The position numbers were made by a program, and so were the translations under genes. A stretch of 64,000 nt of DNA from OLB4 sp002050165 (GTDB lineage: Bacteria > Bacteroidota > Ignavibacteria > Tepidaquicellales > Tepidaquicellaceae): contig SZPC01000009.1 of assembly GCA_030263475.1 (NCBI GenBank), positions 1 through 64,000 on the forward strand, given 5' to 3'. Below, piece after piece: positions 50,725 to 58,837 of the stretch. The stretch's first letter is position 1; each line of letters opens with the position of its first letter. Under the pieces are notes generated by a model. The model did not search any database and was not told the origin of the DNA. It was given only the letters and a program-made list of their open reading frames with translations.

Positions 50725-51941
50725 GGTGCAAATTTTGTTTTTTGTTGATACTTCCTGATTGTATAAAAAGTTAAAAGTAGCATGATTGCTCCACCGGTAA
50801 TAAATGGAGCCTTATAGCCCAGGTATTCATAAACAACTCCTCCCCATACTGGTCCGAAAAATCTGGCAAGAGAACCTAACGATTGATTGACCCCTAAAAT
50901 TGACCCCTGTTCATCGCTGCCAATATTTTGAGAAATGAGGCTGAGCGGTATGGTGTTATTTATACCGTTTCCGAACGCGAGTATAAAAAGTATGATCAGC
51001 AACACCGGGATATTGGTAGAGTACCCAATTAACCCCAGTCCGAAAATTGATAGAAAAATCCCGATAATGAGTGACCGCTCATCACCGAATAAATGTTTGA
51101 ATAACCTTAAAAAGACGAGTTGAACAAAAGAACCCATAATCCCGAGAAATGAGAATAGATATCCGATCTGTGCTTCTGAAAGTGCAAGTCCATCGCGCCT
51201 TTCGGCGAATAACTGAAAAGTACCGAAGATGTTGGAATATGCAAAAATAATAAAGAAGGAAATTATAACAAGGTAACCGATTTTCGGGCTAACAATTACA
51301 TCAATAATTTTCCGAACATCTAATGATTTTATTTTTTTATTTGCGCGATTTCTTTGGATAATTTCTGCAGGTAACGATTCTTTAAAAATAAAGATTGCCA
51401 TTGCAAGTGCAATCAGTGAAAGCGCGGCAGCAAAGAAGACAGGGAGACCGAAACCGAACTTATGAGCAAGTACCCCGCCGACTGCAGGACCGAAAACAAA
51501 ACCAAGCGCAAAAGCTGCACCGATTAATCCCATGCCTTTGGTGCGCTCCTCAGCAGTTGTAACGTCTGAGATTACCGCCTGTGCCGCTGAGATATTTGCT
51601 GCAAAAATTCCTGCAAAAGCCCTCGAAAGTAGCAAAAGCAACATTGAACTCATTATACCTGAGAACACTAATCCAAGCAATATATTTGAAATAACGCTAC
51701 CGATCAAACTGATTATCAAAATTGGTTTTCTACCATAACGATCGGAAAGTGAACCCCATATTGGTGTAAAGAAAAACTGCATTAGCGAATAAATACCCGC
51801 AATAAGTCCGATCATTGATTCATTGAGTTCGAGAACGGTTACAGAAAAAAAGGGGAGCAACGGAATTATTATACCGAACCCGAGCAGGTCAATAAAAATT
51901 GTTATAAAAATTACAAGAAGAGCCGGATTTTTTTTCTTCAT
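50721..51941 (-). CDS. MFS transporter (TetA-like)
   Basis: Major facilitator of about 406 residues, twelve helices, from ATG 51941. That start gives M-K-K-K-N-P-A-L-L before the first helix and removes 21 unlikely residues. The loop 2-3 motif G-S-L-S-D-R-Y-G-R-K-P near 70 is the MFS hallmark, and the early D-x2-G-x-G-I-I-I-P-L-L-P motif resembles TetA-type drug antiporters. Substrate unknown; a resistance phenotype is not implied. Two bases separate it from the S2P gene upstream. Confidence 0.88.
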   Translation of the reverse strand: MKKKNPALLVIFITIFIDLLGFGIIIPLLPFFSVTVLELNESMIGLIAGIYSLMQFFFTPIWGSLSDRYGRKPILIISLIGSVISNILLGLVFSGIMSSMLLLLLSRAFAGIFAANISAAQAVISDVTTAEERTKGMGLIGAAFALGFVFGPAVGGVLAHKFGFGLPVFFAAALSLIALAMAIFIFKESLPAEIIQRNRANKKIKSLDVRKIIDVIVSPKIGYLVIISFFIIFAYSNIFGTFQLFAERRDGLALSEAQIGYLFSFLGIMGSFVQLVFLRLFKHLFGDERSLIIGIFLSIFGLGLIGYSTNIPVLLIILFILAFGNGINNTIPLSLISQNIGSDEQGSILGVNQSLGSLARFFGPVWGGVVYEYLGYKAPFITGGAIMLLLTFYTIRKYQQKTKFAP

Positions 51942-51943
51942 TT

Positions 51944-52948
51944 TCAGAATCCGGTTATAGGGATTGGAGTGAACGATGTAACGAAAATCAGAAACGAAAA
52001 CCATCCAAGAGTAACTCTCGTTAAACTCAGTGGTTGATCAAAGTCATAAACATTATCAGGGTGTTTAATTTTTATTACGAAGAAAATCAGAAGTGCCCAC
52101 ACTAACCAGTTGATGGAACCAATCTCGAAATTAATTCCTATTAACGGCAGAAATCCCGCTAATCCGAATATTATTAATAGTCCGAATACAACATATGCAA
52201 TCTTCGTATGATTTTTCCCGAACATGGCATAAGAAATATGCCCACCATCAAGTTGACCTACCGGCATCATATTTAAAGCTGTAATCAGTAATCCGAACCA
52301 ACCGACGCAGAGAAACGGATAATGGTAAACCTCGTTCATCGGCGGCATGAAAGAACTTTGTGGAGACACGAAAATTTTTTCTAATGTGTAAAAAAGTACA
52401 TTGTTCCCGAAGGCGAACCCTTCAGTTGAAATACCTGATGTTATATATTCGGGATGAATCGTATATAAAAAATCAATCGAGGGTAGTGTAATAAAACCTA
52501 TAATAAGAATGATTACTGAAACAACCCAACCGGATATAGGACCTGCTACAGCAATATCAAATAAAGCTTTTCTTGATTGTGTCGGTGATTTCATTCTTAT
52601 AACCGCACCCATTGTACCGAACGGATTTAGAAACGGGAAAGGGAATGGTATGTAATACGGCAGTGTTACCGAAACTTTGTGATAAATTGCAGCAAAATAA
52701 TGCCCGAATTCGTGCGCTGTTATTACAAGTAAGATAAGTGCCGAATACAAAAGTCCACTCTCAAAATTTTCTAATTGATATGGATTTTGATTTGCCCAAC
52801 CCACGCCCGCAATAGTCGTGGAAAAAAATGTGAGAATGAAGAGAATTATATTGGTTATGAAGGAGAACTTTCCGCCTTTTGTTACTTCCTTTACTCTCAA
52901 GTAATATTCATCATCATTCGACTGGTCAAATGAAGGGTATTGAGACAT
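51944..52948 (-). CDS. Site-2 protease (M50) family membrane metalloprotease
   Basis: 334 residues, six to seven helices. Zinc motif H-E-F-G-H at 79-83 in helix two, and the third ligand in Q-L-D-G-G-H near 232, as in M50 proteases; no PDZ domain is visible. In relatives such enzymes cut transmembrane segments of anti-sigma factors or other membrane proteins, but the target here is unknown. First gene of a minus-strand pair with the MFS gene. Confidence 0.9.
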   Translation of the reverse strand: MSQYPSFDQSNDDEYYLRVKEVTKGGKFSFITNIILFILTFFSTTIAGVGWANQNPYQLENFESGLLYSALILLVITAHEFGHYFAAIYHKVSVTLPYYIPFPFPFLNPFGTMGAVIRMKSPTQSRKALFDIAVAGPISGWVVSVIILIIGFITLPSIDFLYTIHPEYITSGISTEGFAFGNNVLFYTLEKIFVSPQSSFMPPMNEVYHYPFLCVGWFGLLITALNMMPVGQLDGGHISYAMFGKNHTKIAYVVFGLLIIFGLAGFLPLIGINFEIGSINWLVWALLIFFVIKIKHPDNVYDFDQPLSLTRVTLGWFSFLIFVTSFTPIPITGF

Positions 52949-53091
52949 ATCAGCAAAATTATCGTTAACTCATGTTAATTTCAATTTTCTTAATTGCACA
53001 TACTTTTTCGCGATTCAAATACTAATGTGCCGGTGCTAATTAATTGTAACTTTTATTAATGCGCGAATTTTGAAATATTAAAAGAAAAAAT

Positions 53092-54021
53092 TTGGATGAC
53101 AACTTAAAACGGATACATGCACCGCTTTCATCATTTCACCCGTTGTTATTTGTAGCCCTGGTTCTACTTGTGATTTTTTTTCTGTATCAGATTGTCTCTG
53201 CCGTACTTGTAATTTCGTTTGTTGGCCTAGAACTTAATTACGATAAGGAAAATATTGACACGATCAGAATTATCACAATGTTTGCGCAATTCATGTTTCT
53301 CTTGATTCCATCAGTTATCCTCACAATGCTGCGGGGAGATACGATGAAAAACGGATTTCGGTTAAATTATCCACCGGGTAAAATTTTATTTATTAGTATT
53401 GCCGGAATACTAATGTTACAACCGATAATGCAGGCTTATCTGGTAATTCAAAATAAAATTTTATTCTCTCTTCCGTTCGGGACTGAATATATTAAAATGT
53501 TAAAAGAATTCTTCGATACCCTGGAACAATCAACCTTAAACTTGGTTTCTTCCGATAACATTCCGGAGCTAATATTGGTTGTCCTTGTAATTGCAGTAAC
53601 TCCTGCGATATGCGAAGAAGGATTGTTCAGAGGGCTTGTTTTAAAAAACATGCTTCTGTTTTCCACACCTGCAAGAGCTGTGGCAACTACAGGTATAATA
53701 TTTGCTATGTTCCACTTTCATCCGTTTAATCTGTTGCCCCTTATTCTTGTCGGGATATTTCTGACATATATAACTTATGTAAGCAATAGCATTTTCCCTG
53801 CGGTAATTTGCCACTTCATTAATAATTTACTTGCCGTGTTATCAGTGTTTTTCTACGGGAAGGAGAATTTCAATGATTTTAATATTCCGTTAAATGAAAC
53901 ACTTGCTCTCTCAGGTATCGGGGTCATTTGCGCTGTTTGTTTATACTTTCTTATGAAAATATTGTCAAGGGAACATCAAATGAGAAATACTAATTTACCG
54001 GAGAATATGAATGTCCAATAA
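53092..54021 (+). CDS. CPBP-family (CAAX/Abi) intramembrane metalloprotease
   Basis: 309 residues with about eight helices. The two CPBP motifs are clear: C-E-E-G-L-F-R-G near residue 175 (glutamate pair) and F-H-F-H-P-F near 205, plus C-H-F-I-N-N near 241. Relatives act as CAAX-type proteases; the target in bacteria is mostly unknown. No ATG is near the start, so TTG at 53092 is used. The stop overlaps cdsA by 11 bases. Confidence 0.88.
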   Translation: MDDNLKRIHAPLSSFHPLLFVALVLLVIFFLYQIVSAVLVISFVGLELNYDKENIDTIRIITMFAQFMFLLIPSVILTMLRGDTMKNGFRLNYPPGKILFISIAGILMLQPIMQAYLVIQNKILFSLPFGTEYIKMLKEFFDTLEQSTLNLVSSDNIPELILVVLVIAVTPAICEEGLFRGLVLKNMLLFSTPARAVATTGIIFAMFHFHPFNLLPLILVGIFLTYITYVSNSIFPAVICHFINNLLAVLSVFFYGKENFNDFNIPLNETLALSGIGVICAVCLYFLMKILSREHQMRNTNLPENMNVQ

Positions 54022-54802
54022 CTCAATCAGAATTTTAACTGGGTTGGTAGGAATTCCTTTGCTTGTATTTATAATTGTCTCTGAGGGATTTTATTATCTC
54101 GGATTAACTTTAATAGTTTCTTTTTTTTGTCTTTGGGAATTTCATGAACTATTCGGTAAAAAAGGCTATGGATCAAGGAAAATCATAACGATTATATTAT
54201 CAGTTTTAATTTTATTGGTATCATTTATGCTACCATCATGGACAAAAATTTTATTTCTCGTTTCAGTATTTGTATTAATTTCAACTGAAATATTTTATAA
54301 AAACCGGAATCCGGTAAGTTTGTTTGTGTCAATTTCCGGTTTACTGTATATCACCTTACCCTTTGTTCTGACATTTGAGTTAATAAATATGTACGATTTT
54401 AAACCAGTATTGTTGATTTTCATAATGGTCTGGTCGTGTGACACGTCCGCATATTTTTTCGGGAAGAAATTTGGCAAACACAAAGTCTCGGATATCAGTC
54501 CCCGAAAGACATGGGAGGGAAGCATCGCAGGATTTGTTGTATCGGTTATCGCAGCATTAATATACCGGGAATTTTTTCCCGAATGGATTTCATTTTTTGA
54601 TGCTATTATTATCGGGGTCATAGGTGGTATATTCTCACAAATCGGTGATTTGTTTGAATCAATGCTGAAAAGATATTCGGGAGTAAAGGATTCATCTGAA
54701 TTAATCCCCGGGCATGGAGGTTTTCTTGATAGGTTTGATAGTTTTATTTTTGTGGCAGTCCCGTTTTTTTTATACTTTGCATATATTAAACCTGAGATAT
54801 GA
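54011..54802 (+). CDS. cdsA: Phosphatidate cytidylyltransferase
   Basis: Makes CDP-diacylglycerol, precursor for the pssA and pgsA enzymes of this window. 263 residues, about eight helices, with the C-terminal CdsA signature: S-M-L-K-R-Y-S-G-V-K-D then P-G-H-G-G-F-L-D-R-F-D near 218-243. Coupled to the CPBP gene. The following gene has its own promoter. Confidence 0.94.
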   Translation: MSNNSIRILTGLVGIPLLVFIIVSEGFYYLGLTLIVSFFCLWEFHELFGKKGYGSRKIITIILSVLILLVSFMLPSWTKILFLVSVFVLISTEIFYKNRNPVSLFVSISGLLYITLPFVLTFELINMYDFKPVLLIFIMVWSCDTSAYFFGKKFGKHKVSDISPRKTWEGSIAGFVVSVIAALIYREFFPEWISFFDAIIIGVIGGIFSQIGDLFESMLKRYSGVKDSSELIPGHGGFLDRFDSFIFVAVPFFLYFAYIKPEI

Positions 54803-54828
54803 CAGGTATATCATAAATGTGATTTAAC

Positions 54829-54858
54829 TTGACAAGAATTTTATAGTTTTTAAATTTG
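54829..54858 (+). promoter_or_regulatory. Bacteroidota-type promoter
   Basis: TTG at 54829-54831 and TAAATTTG at 54851-54858, 19 bases apart, an excellent match to the consensus TTG-N19-TAnnTTTG. It lies 28 bases before the ATG at 54887, so it likely starts the unit from the acidic protein to the HAD phosphatase. Confidence 0.7.
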
Positions 54859-54886
54859 TAGTCAGCAGTGAAATTATTTAAACTGA

Positions 54887-55405
54887 ATGCCAAGGAAAAA
54901 GAAATATAAAGTAGAAGAAACAGTTTCCCGGAAAAAGTCTGCCAGGAAAAACATAACCTCAGATGAAGATTTCGATCTTACGAATTTTCCGTTAGCAAAT
55001 GATAATTATGTTGAAGAAGATTTAATCGGTGAGATTGATGAGGAAGACGAAGAACAGGAAGTGATGAGCCACATAAGGGAATACGAAAAGGAACATAAAT
55101 CAAAACTTGTAAACATTTATAAAAAAATCGGAAAACCAAAATTCAAAGCGGTTGCAAATTTCAAAGATGATAAAGCTCTCAAAGCGGAATATGAAAAATT
55201 CATAATCCTGTTGGACAAACATAACATCGTCGTTCATTTTAAAAACGAATATCCCGTCAGTGAAAAATACAGGTTCATAATTGATGAAGTATTTAATCAG
55301 GACGTGGAAGATACACAGAATACAAAGATTCATATTAATTTTGTTTATGAAGATTTTCATCCGGAAATGGATTTTGATGGTGAAGACGATGATGAATTCT
55401 ATTAA
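54887..55405 (+). CDS. Acidic protein of unknown function
   Basis: 172 residues. A basic start (P-R-K-K-K-Y-K, then S-R-K-K-S-A-R-K) is followed by an acidic stretch near 50-60 (D-E-E-D-E-E-Q-E). A compact mixed alpha/beta part (about 75-160) follows, with a D-G-E-D-D-D-E-F-Y tail. No signal peptide or membrane helix, so it is cytosolic. I do not recognise a family. Its own promoter and a short nine-base spacing to the redoxin support that it is real. Confidence 0.7.
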   Translation: MPRKKKYKVEETVSRKKSARKNITSDEDFDLTNFPLANDNYVEEDLIGEIDEEDEEQEVMSHIREYEKEHKSKLVNIYKKIGKPKFKAVANFKDDKALKAEYEKFIILLDKHNIVVHFKNEYPVSEKYRFIIDEVFNQDVEDTQNTKIHINFVYEDFHPEMDFDGEDDDEFY

Positions 55406-55413
55406 TTATCAAA

Positions 55414-55965
55414 ATGGCTCTTAAATACAGTAACGAATTAAATCCCGGCTCTGAAATAATACATTTTGAATTGAAAGGAACGGATGGTGATTTGCACAGT
55501 CCGGAGAAATATGCTGACAAGGAAATTATTGTGATAATCTTTATGTGTAACCACTGTCCTTACGTAAAAGCAATTACCGGCAGACTAGTTAAGTTACACT
55601 CGGATTACAAAGATAAAGGTGTTCAGTTAATTGGTATCAATCCGAATGATCCTGTGCAATATCCTGAAGATTCTTTTGATGAGATGATTAAATTTTCTAT
55701 TGAAAGGGGATTGAAATTTCCGTATCTGACTGATCACACACAGGAAGTTGCACATAACTATTACGCAGCTTGCACTCCGGATATTTATGTGTTCGACAGA
55801 GAGCGAAAGCTCCGGTATCACGGCAGATTAGATGATAACTGGCAGGATGAAGATAAAGTAACTTCAAGCGATCTTCAAAAAGCGATTGACTTACTACTTG
55901 AAAAACGGGCAATAGATTTTCAGCAAATTCCTTCTATGGGTTGCTCAATAAAATGGAAAAATTAA
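55414..55965 (+). CDS. Thioredoxin-fold redoxin (AhpC/TSA-like)
   Basis: 183 residues. The redox centre is F-M-C-N-H-C-P-Y-V-K (C45 and C48), with the cis-proline in A-A-C-T-P-D near 116. This M-C-N-H-C-P-Y-V type is a distinct thioredoxin-like branch common in environmental bacteria. No signal peptide; cytosolic thiol oxidoreductase or peroxidase likely. Nine bases after the acidic gene. Confidence 0.88.
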   Translation: MALKYSNELNPGSEIIHFELKGTDGDLHSPEKYADKEIIVIIFMCNHCPYVKAITGRLVKLHSDYKDKGVQLIGINPNDPVQYPEDSFDEMIKFSIERGLKFPYLTDHTQEVAHNYYAACTPDIYVFDRERKLRYHGRLDDNWQDEDKVTSSDLQKAIDLLLEKRAIDFQQIPSMGCSIKWKN

Positions 55966-55971
55966 CCTATC

Positions 55972-56577
55972 ATGCCAAATTTAGTAATCGTCCGTCATGG
56001 ACAATCAAAATGGAATCTTGAAAATAAATTCACCGGATGGATTGACATAGATCTCTCTGAGCAGGGGATTGCCGAAGCCCATAATGCAGGTGAAAAGCTA
56101 AAGAATTTTAAATTTGATCTTGCGTTTACTTCTGATCTAATCAGAGCGCAACGTACGCTTGATATTATTCTGGAAGATATCGGTCAGAAAGAAATTCCGG
56201 TTGAAAAAAATATTGCCCTTAACGAAAGGATGTACGGTGATTTACAAGGTTTAAATAAAGATGATACAAGAAAAAAATTTGGTGATGAACAGGTGAAAAT
56301 CTGGCGACGCAGTTACGATGTCCCGCCACCAAACGGTGAAAGTCTGAAAGATACCGCTGACCGCGTGTTGCCGTATTATCACGAAAAAATTGAACCCGAA
56401 TTAAAAAAAGGTAAAGACATTTTGATTTCCGCCCACGGGAATAGCCTGCGGGCGCTGATTATGTATCTTGAGAAACTTACCCCGCAACAGATTCTCGAAA
56501 CTGAAATCCCTACAGGTACACCTAAATTGTACAAGCTTGATTCCGAGCTTAACGTCGTCGAGACCAATTATATCTGA
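55972..56577 (+). CDS. gpmA: 2,3-bisphosphoglycerate-dependent phosphoglycerate mutase
   Basis: Interconverts 3- and 2-phosphoglycerate in glycolysis. 201 residues, shorter than E. coli GpmA (250). Phospho-histidine in V-R-H-G-Q-S near residue 9, substrate-binding N-K-F-T-G-W near 20, N-E-R-M-Y-G-D-L-Q-G near 84 and S-A-H-G-N-S-L-R-A near 157. Residues usual at the C-terminal tail are absent, but short forms are known. Stop and next start share a base. Confidence 0.93.
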   Translation: MPNLVIVRHGQSKWNLENKFTGWIDIDLSEQGIAEAHNAGEKLKNFKFDLAFTSDLIRAQRTLDIILEDIGQKEIPVEKNIALNERMYGDLQGLNKDDTRKKFGDEQVKIWRRSYDVPPPNGESLKDTADRVLPYYHEKIEPELKKGKDILISAHGNSLRALIMYLEKLTPQQILETEIPTGTPKLYKLDSELNVVETNYI

Positions 56578-57206
56578 TGTTCAGAAATATAATATTTGAT
56601 CTGGGAAATGTATTTCTGTTTTTTGATCACGGTAAGTTTTACAGGAATTTCTCTTCATTGGAAAATTCATTCACTGCAGATGAACTTTGGAAGTTTGTAA
56701 CATCAAAAAGAATTGACTATAAGCTTTCGCTCGGCGAGTTCACTCCTCAACAAGCATTTCAATCTATTAAAAATGAATTTAAAGTTAAAACAGGATTTCG
56801 AAAATTCTGTCAGTTGTACGGTGATATTTTTACTCCAAACAACCGAATGATCCAATTCTTTGAAAGAAGTTTATTCCGCAACGACCACAAATTCTTTCTT
56901 TTATCCAATACTGATGCAATCCATTTTAATTACATCAAAAAGAACTTTCCTATTATAATGAAAATTAAATACAGAGTTCTATCGTTCGAGATTGGAATGC
57001 TCAAACCTGATGTAGAAATTTATAAATATCTTCTCATTAAATACCGGATTGATCCCAAAGAAACAATTTTCATTGATGATATTCACGAAAATATTGTTGT
57101 TGCCGAAACGACAGGAATAACGGGTATTCAATACACCTCTCATAGCTCGTTTAAAGATAAATATCTTGCATTGCAAAAAAGCCCTCATAACAGTATGAGG
57201 GCTTGA
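56577..57206 (+). CDS. HAD-family phosphatase (YihX-like)
   Basis: 209 residues. Motif I is I-F-D-L-G-N-V near 6-12, the same as in alpha-glucose-1-phosphate phosphatase YihX; the second Asp of D-x-D is Gly as in this branch. Motif II S-N-T-D near 108, and motif IV I-F-I-D-D near 163-167. The substrate is probably a sugar phosphate. Its last codons overlap a terminator of the convergent sodA. Confidence 0.82.
   Translation: MFRNIIFDLGNVFLFFDHGKFYRNFSSLENSFTADELWKFVTSKRIDYKLSLGEFTPQQAFQSIKNEFKVKTGFRKFCQLYGDIFTPNNRMIQFFERSLFRNDHKFFLLSNTDAIHFNYIKKNFPIIMKIKYRVLSFEIGMLKPDVEIYKYLLIKYRIDPKETIFIDDIHENIVVAETTGITGIQYTSHSSFKDKYLALQKSPHNSMRA
57179..57204 (-). terminator. Terminator of sodA, inside the end of a convergent gene
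   Basis: Stem AAGCCCTCATA / TATGAGGGCTT, loop of four bases. On the minus strand the stem is followed by a T run (57178-57173); on the plus strand it is not. Thus it ends the sodA transcript and lies within the last nine codons of the HAD gene. Confidence 0.85.
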
Positions 57207-57232
57207 TAGTAAACAACTAACGTATTTTACGT

Positions 57233-57847
57233 TTAAGCTGATTTAGCATCGTTGTAACGCTTTGAAACAGCATCCCAGTCAATAACATTAAAAAATGCTG
57301 AGATGTAATCCGGACGTTTGTTTTGGTATTTCAGATAATACGCATGCTCCCACACGTCAACTCCGAGTATTGGAGTTCCTTTTATATCTGCAACATCCAT
57401 TAACGGGTTATCCTGATTAGGTGTTGAACAAACTGCAAGGTTACCATTGCCGTCAACAATGAGCCATGCCCACCCTGAACCGAATCGGTTCGCTCCGGCG
57501 CTTGAAAATTCTTCTTTGAATTTTTCAAATGAACCGAATTTAGCATTGATTGCGTCCAATAGTTCACCTGATGGTGTGCCACCTTTACCGGGAGCCATTA
57601 CTGACCAGAAAAATGAATGGTTCCAATGCCCTCCACCGTTGTTGCGTACAGCAGCAGGATAACTTGAAATATTTTTCATGAGGTCTTCAAGGGACTTATC
57701 AGCTAAGTCGCTCCCTTCAATAGCAGCGTTTAATTTGTCAACATAAGCTTTGTGATGCCTGTCGTGGTGGATCTCCATAGTCAATGCATCTATGTGAGGT
57801 TCCAATGCGTCTTTCGCGTAAGGTAATTCAGGTAATGTGAATGCCAT
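57233..57847 (-). CDS. sodA: Superoxide dismutase (Fe/Mn family)
   Basis: Dismutates superoxide in the cytosol. 204 residues. Metal ligands H27 (E-I-H-H-D), H77 (H-W-N-H-S-F-F-W), D164 and H168 (D-V-W-E-H-A-Y-Y). The segment G-G-G-H-W-N-H and the Gln in P-N-Q-D-N-P favour manganese or cambialistic use over iron. No signal peptide. Single gene with a terminator after it. Confidence 0.95.
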   Translation of the reverse strand: MAFTLPELPYAKDALEPHIDALTMEIHHDRHHKAYVDKLNAAIEGSDLADKSLEDLMKNISSYPAAVRNNGGGHWNHSFFWSVMAPGKGGTPSGELLDAINAKFGSFEKFKEEFSSAGANRFGSGWAWLIVDGNGNLAVCSTPNQDNPLMDVADIKGTPILGVDVWEHAYYLKYQNKRPDYISAFFNVIDWDAVSKRYNDAKSA

Positions 57848-57890
57848 TTGAATATTAATTTAGTTAAAGAAAAAATTATAAGTATGGATT

Positions 57891-58634
57891 TTAATCGTCA
57901 AAAAATACTGACAATTTAACTTCTACTCCGTAATTATTTGCGCGAGTAACCATTTGTTCCGGATCATCGTTTGTAAATGTTACCGGATTGAGTACCCTGT
58001 TTACGTCTTTGAAATCCGATTCATTTATCATGAACTGATAGTAGGGCTTGATCATAATTTCAAAACTGCTTAGCCCAGGGTTAATGTTAACCTGCGCAAA
58101 AGGTGTAAGACCAAAAATCATATTTGAAATAGGATTTGGTACGTAATCATCGGTACTTTCATAACTTGGTTTGGATTGGTCAAGTGGGTAAACACGGGTT
58201 TTAGTTCCAACTGATCCGATGTCAACGCTTGCTCCGATTATTGTTTTAATTGAATTAGAGGATAAAACAATTACCCCGCCACTCAGATTGACAGAATTCA
58301 TAGAAACAGCGAGATCCCGCCGGAAGTTTGTATCGTTTACGACTCCTTCAGCAAATACATCACCGGTTTTTCTAATGTATGTGAGATCGAACATCGCGAT
58401 ATCATTGAGTATTACCCCGGCAGTTACCGTAAATCCGCCAAGTGAATTAAATTCCTCCATATTTTTCGTGAGAATTGTTCTTGTATCGTTGTATCTTCCT
58501 GTAACAAAATTTAGACCATCAAGATTCGGTTTCGTTATATTATATCCACCGGCGAGAAAGAAATTTGCTTTTTGGGGCATCGCATCGGATATGAAAAATA
58601 AGGAGATAAAAAGAAAAGCTAAAATCTTTTTCAT
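57891..58634 (-). CDS. Putative outer-membrane beta-barrel protein
   Basis: 247 residues. Signal peptide (M-K-K-I-L-A-F-L-F-I-S, cut near A-M-P-Q at 18-21), then amphipathic alternating strands ending in an aromatic V-K-L-S-V-F-F-D-D, near the C-terminal aromatic pattern of barrel proteins. The protein has no clear family match by eye. Start overlaps the stop of the DUF6132-like gene by four bases. Confidence 0.65.
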   Translation of the reverse strand: MKKILAFLFISLFFISDAMPQKANFFLAGGYNITKPNLDGLNFVTGRYNDTRTILTKNMEEFNSLGGFTVTAGVILNDIAMFDLTYIRKTGDVFAEGVVNDTNFRRDLAVSMNSVNLSGGVIVLSSNSIKTIIGASVDIGSVGTKTRVYPLDQSKPSYESTDDYVPNPISNMIFGLTPFAQVNINPGLSSFEIMIKPYYQFMINESDFKDVNRVLNPVTFTNDDPEQMVTRANNYGVEVKLSVFFDD

Positions 58635-58837
58635 TTTTTATTTTTTGGTTTGATAATGTAGCTTTGAACAAGGTTGCCCAAGACTAAACCTGCAAATCCG
58701 CCGTACGCTGACATAAAGTATGCATTTGACTGCAATGGACACGTGCCAGACTTGCAACCGATAAATGTGTAGTACAAAAATCCACTTAAAGTGCCGATTA
58801 AAATCCCTACAATAGAGATTAATGCTGTTTTTTTCAT
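58631..58837 (-). CDS. Small membrane protein, DUF6132-like
   Basis: 68 residues, two membrane helices (about 5-25 and 41-62) around a polar loop with G-C-K-S-G-T-C-P-L-Q-S-N. This C-x4-C-P-x-x-S-N loop matches DUF6132 as I remember the family; function unknown. Coupled to uvrA upstream and to the barrel gene downstream by ATGA overlaps. Confidence 0.7.
   Translation of the reverse strand: MKKTALISIVGILIGTLSGFLYYTFIGCKSGTCPLQSNAYFMSAYGGFAGLVLGNLVQSYIIKPKNKK

Noticed and set aside
50721..51941. TetA-like transporter as an acquired resistance gene
   Set aside because: No mobile element, no tetR-like regulator, and base composition like its neighbours; the likeness is only at MFS family level.
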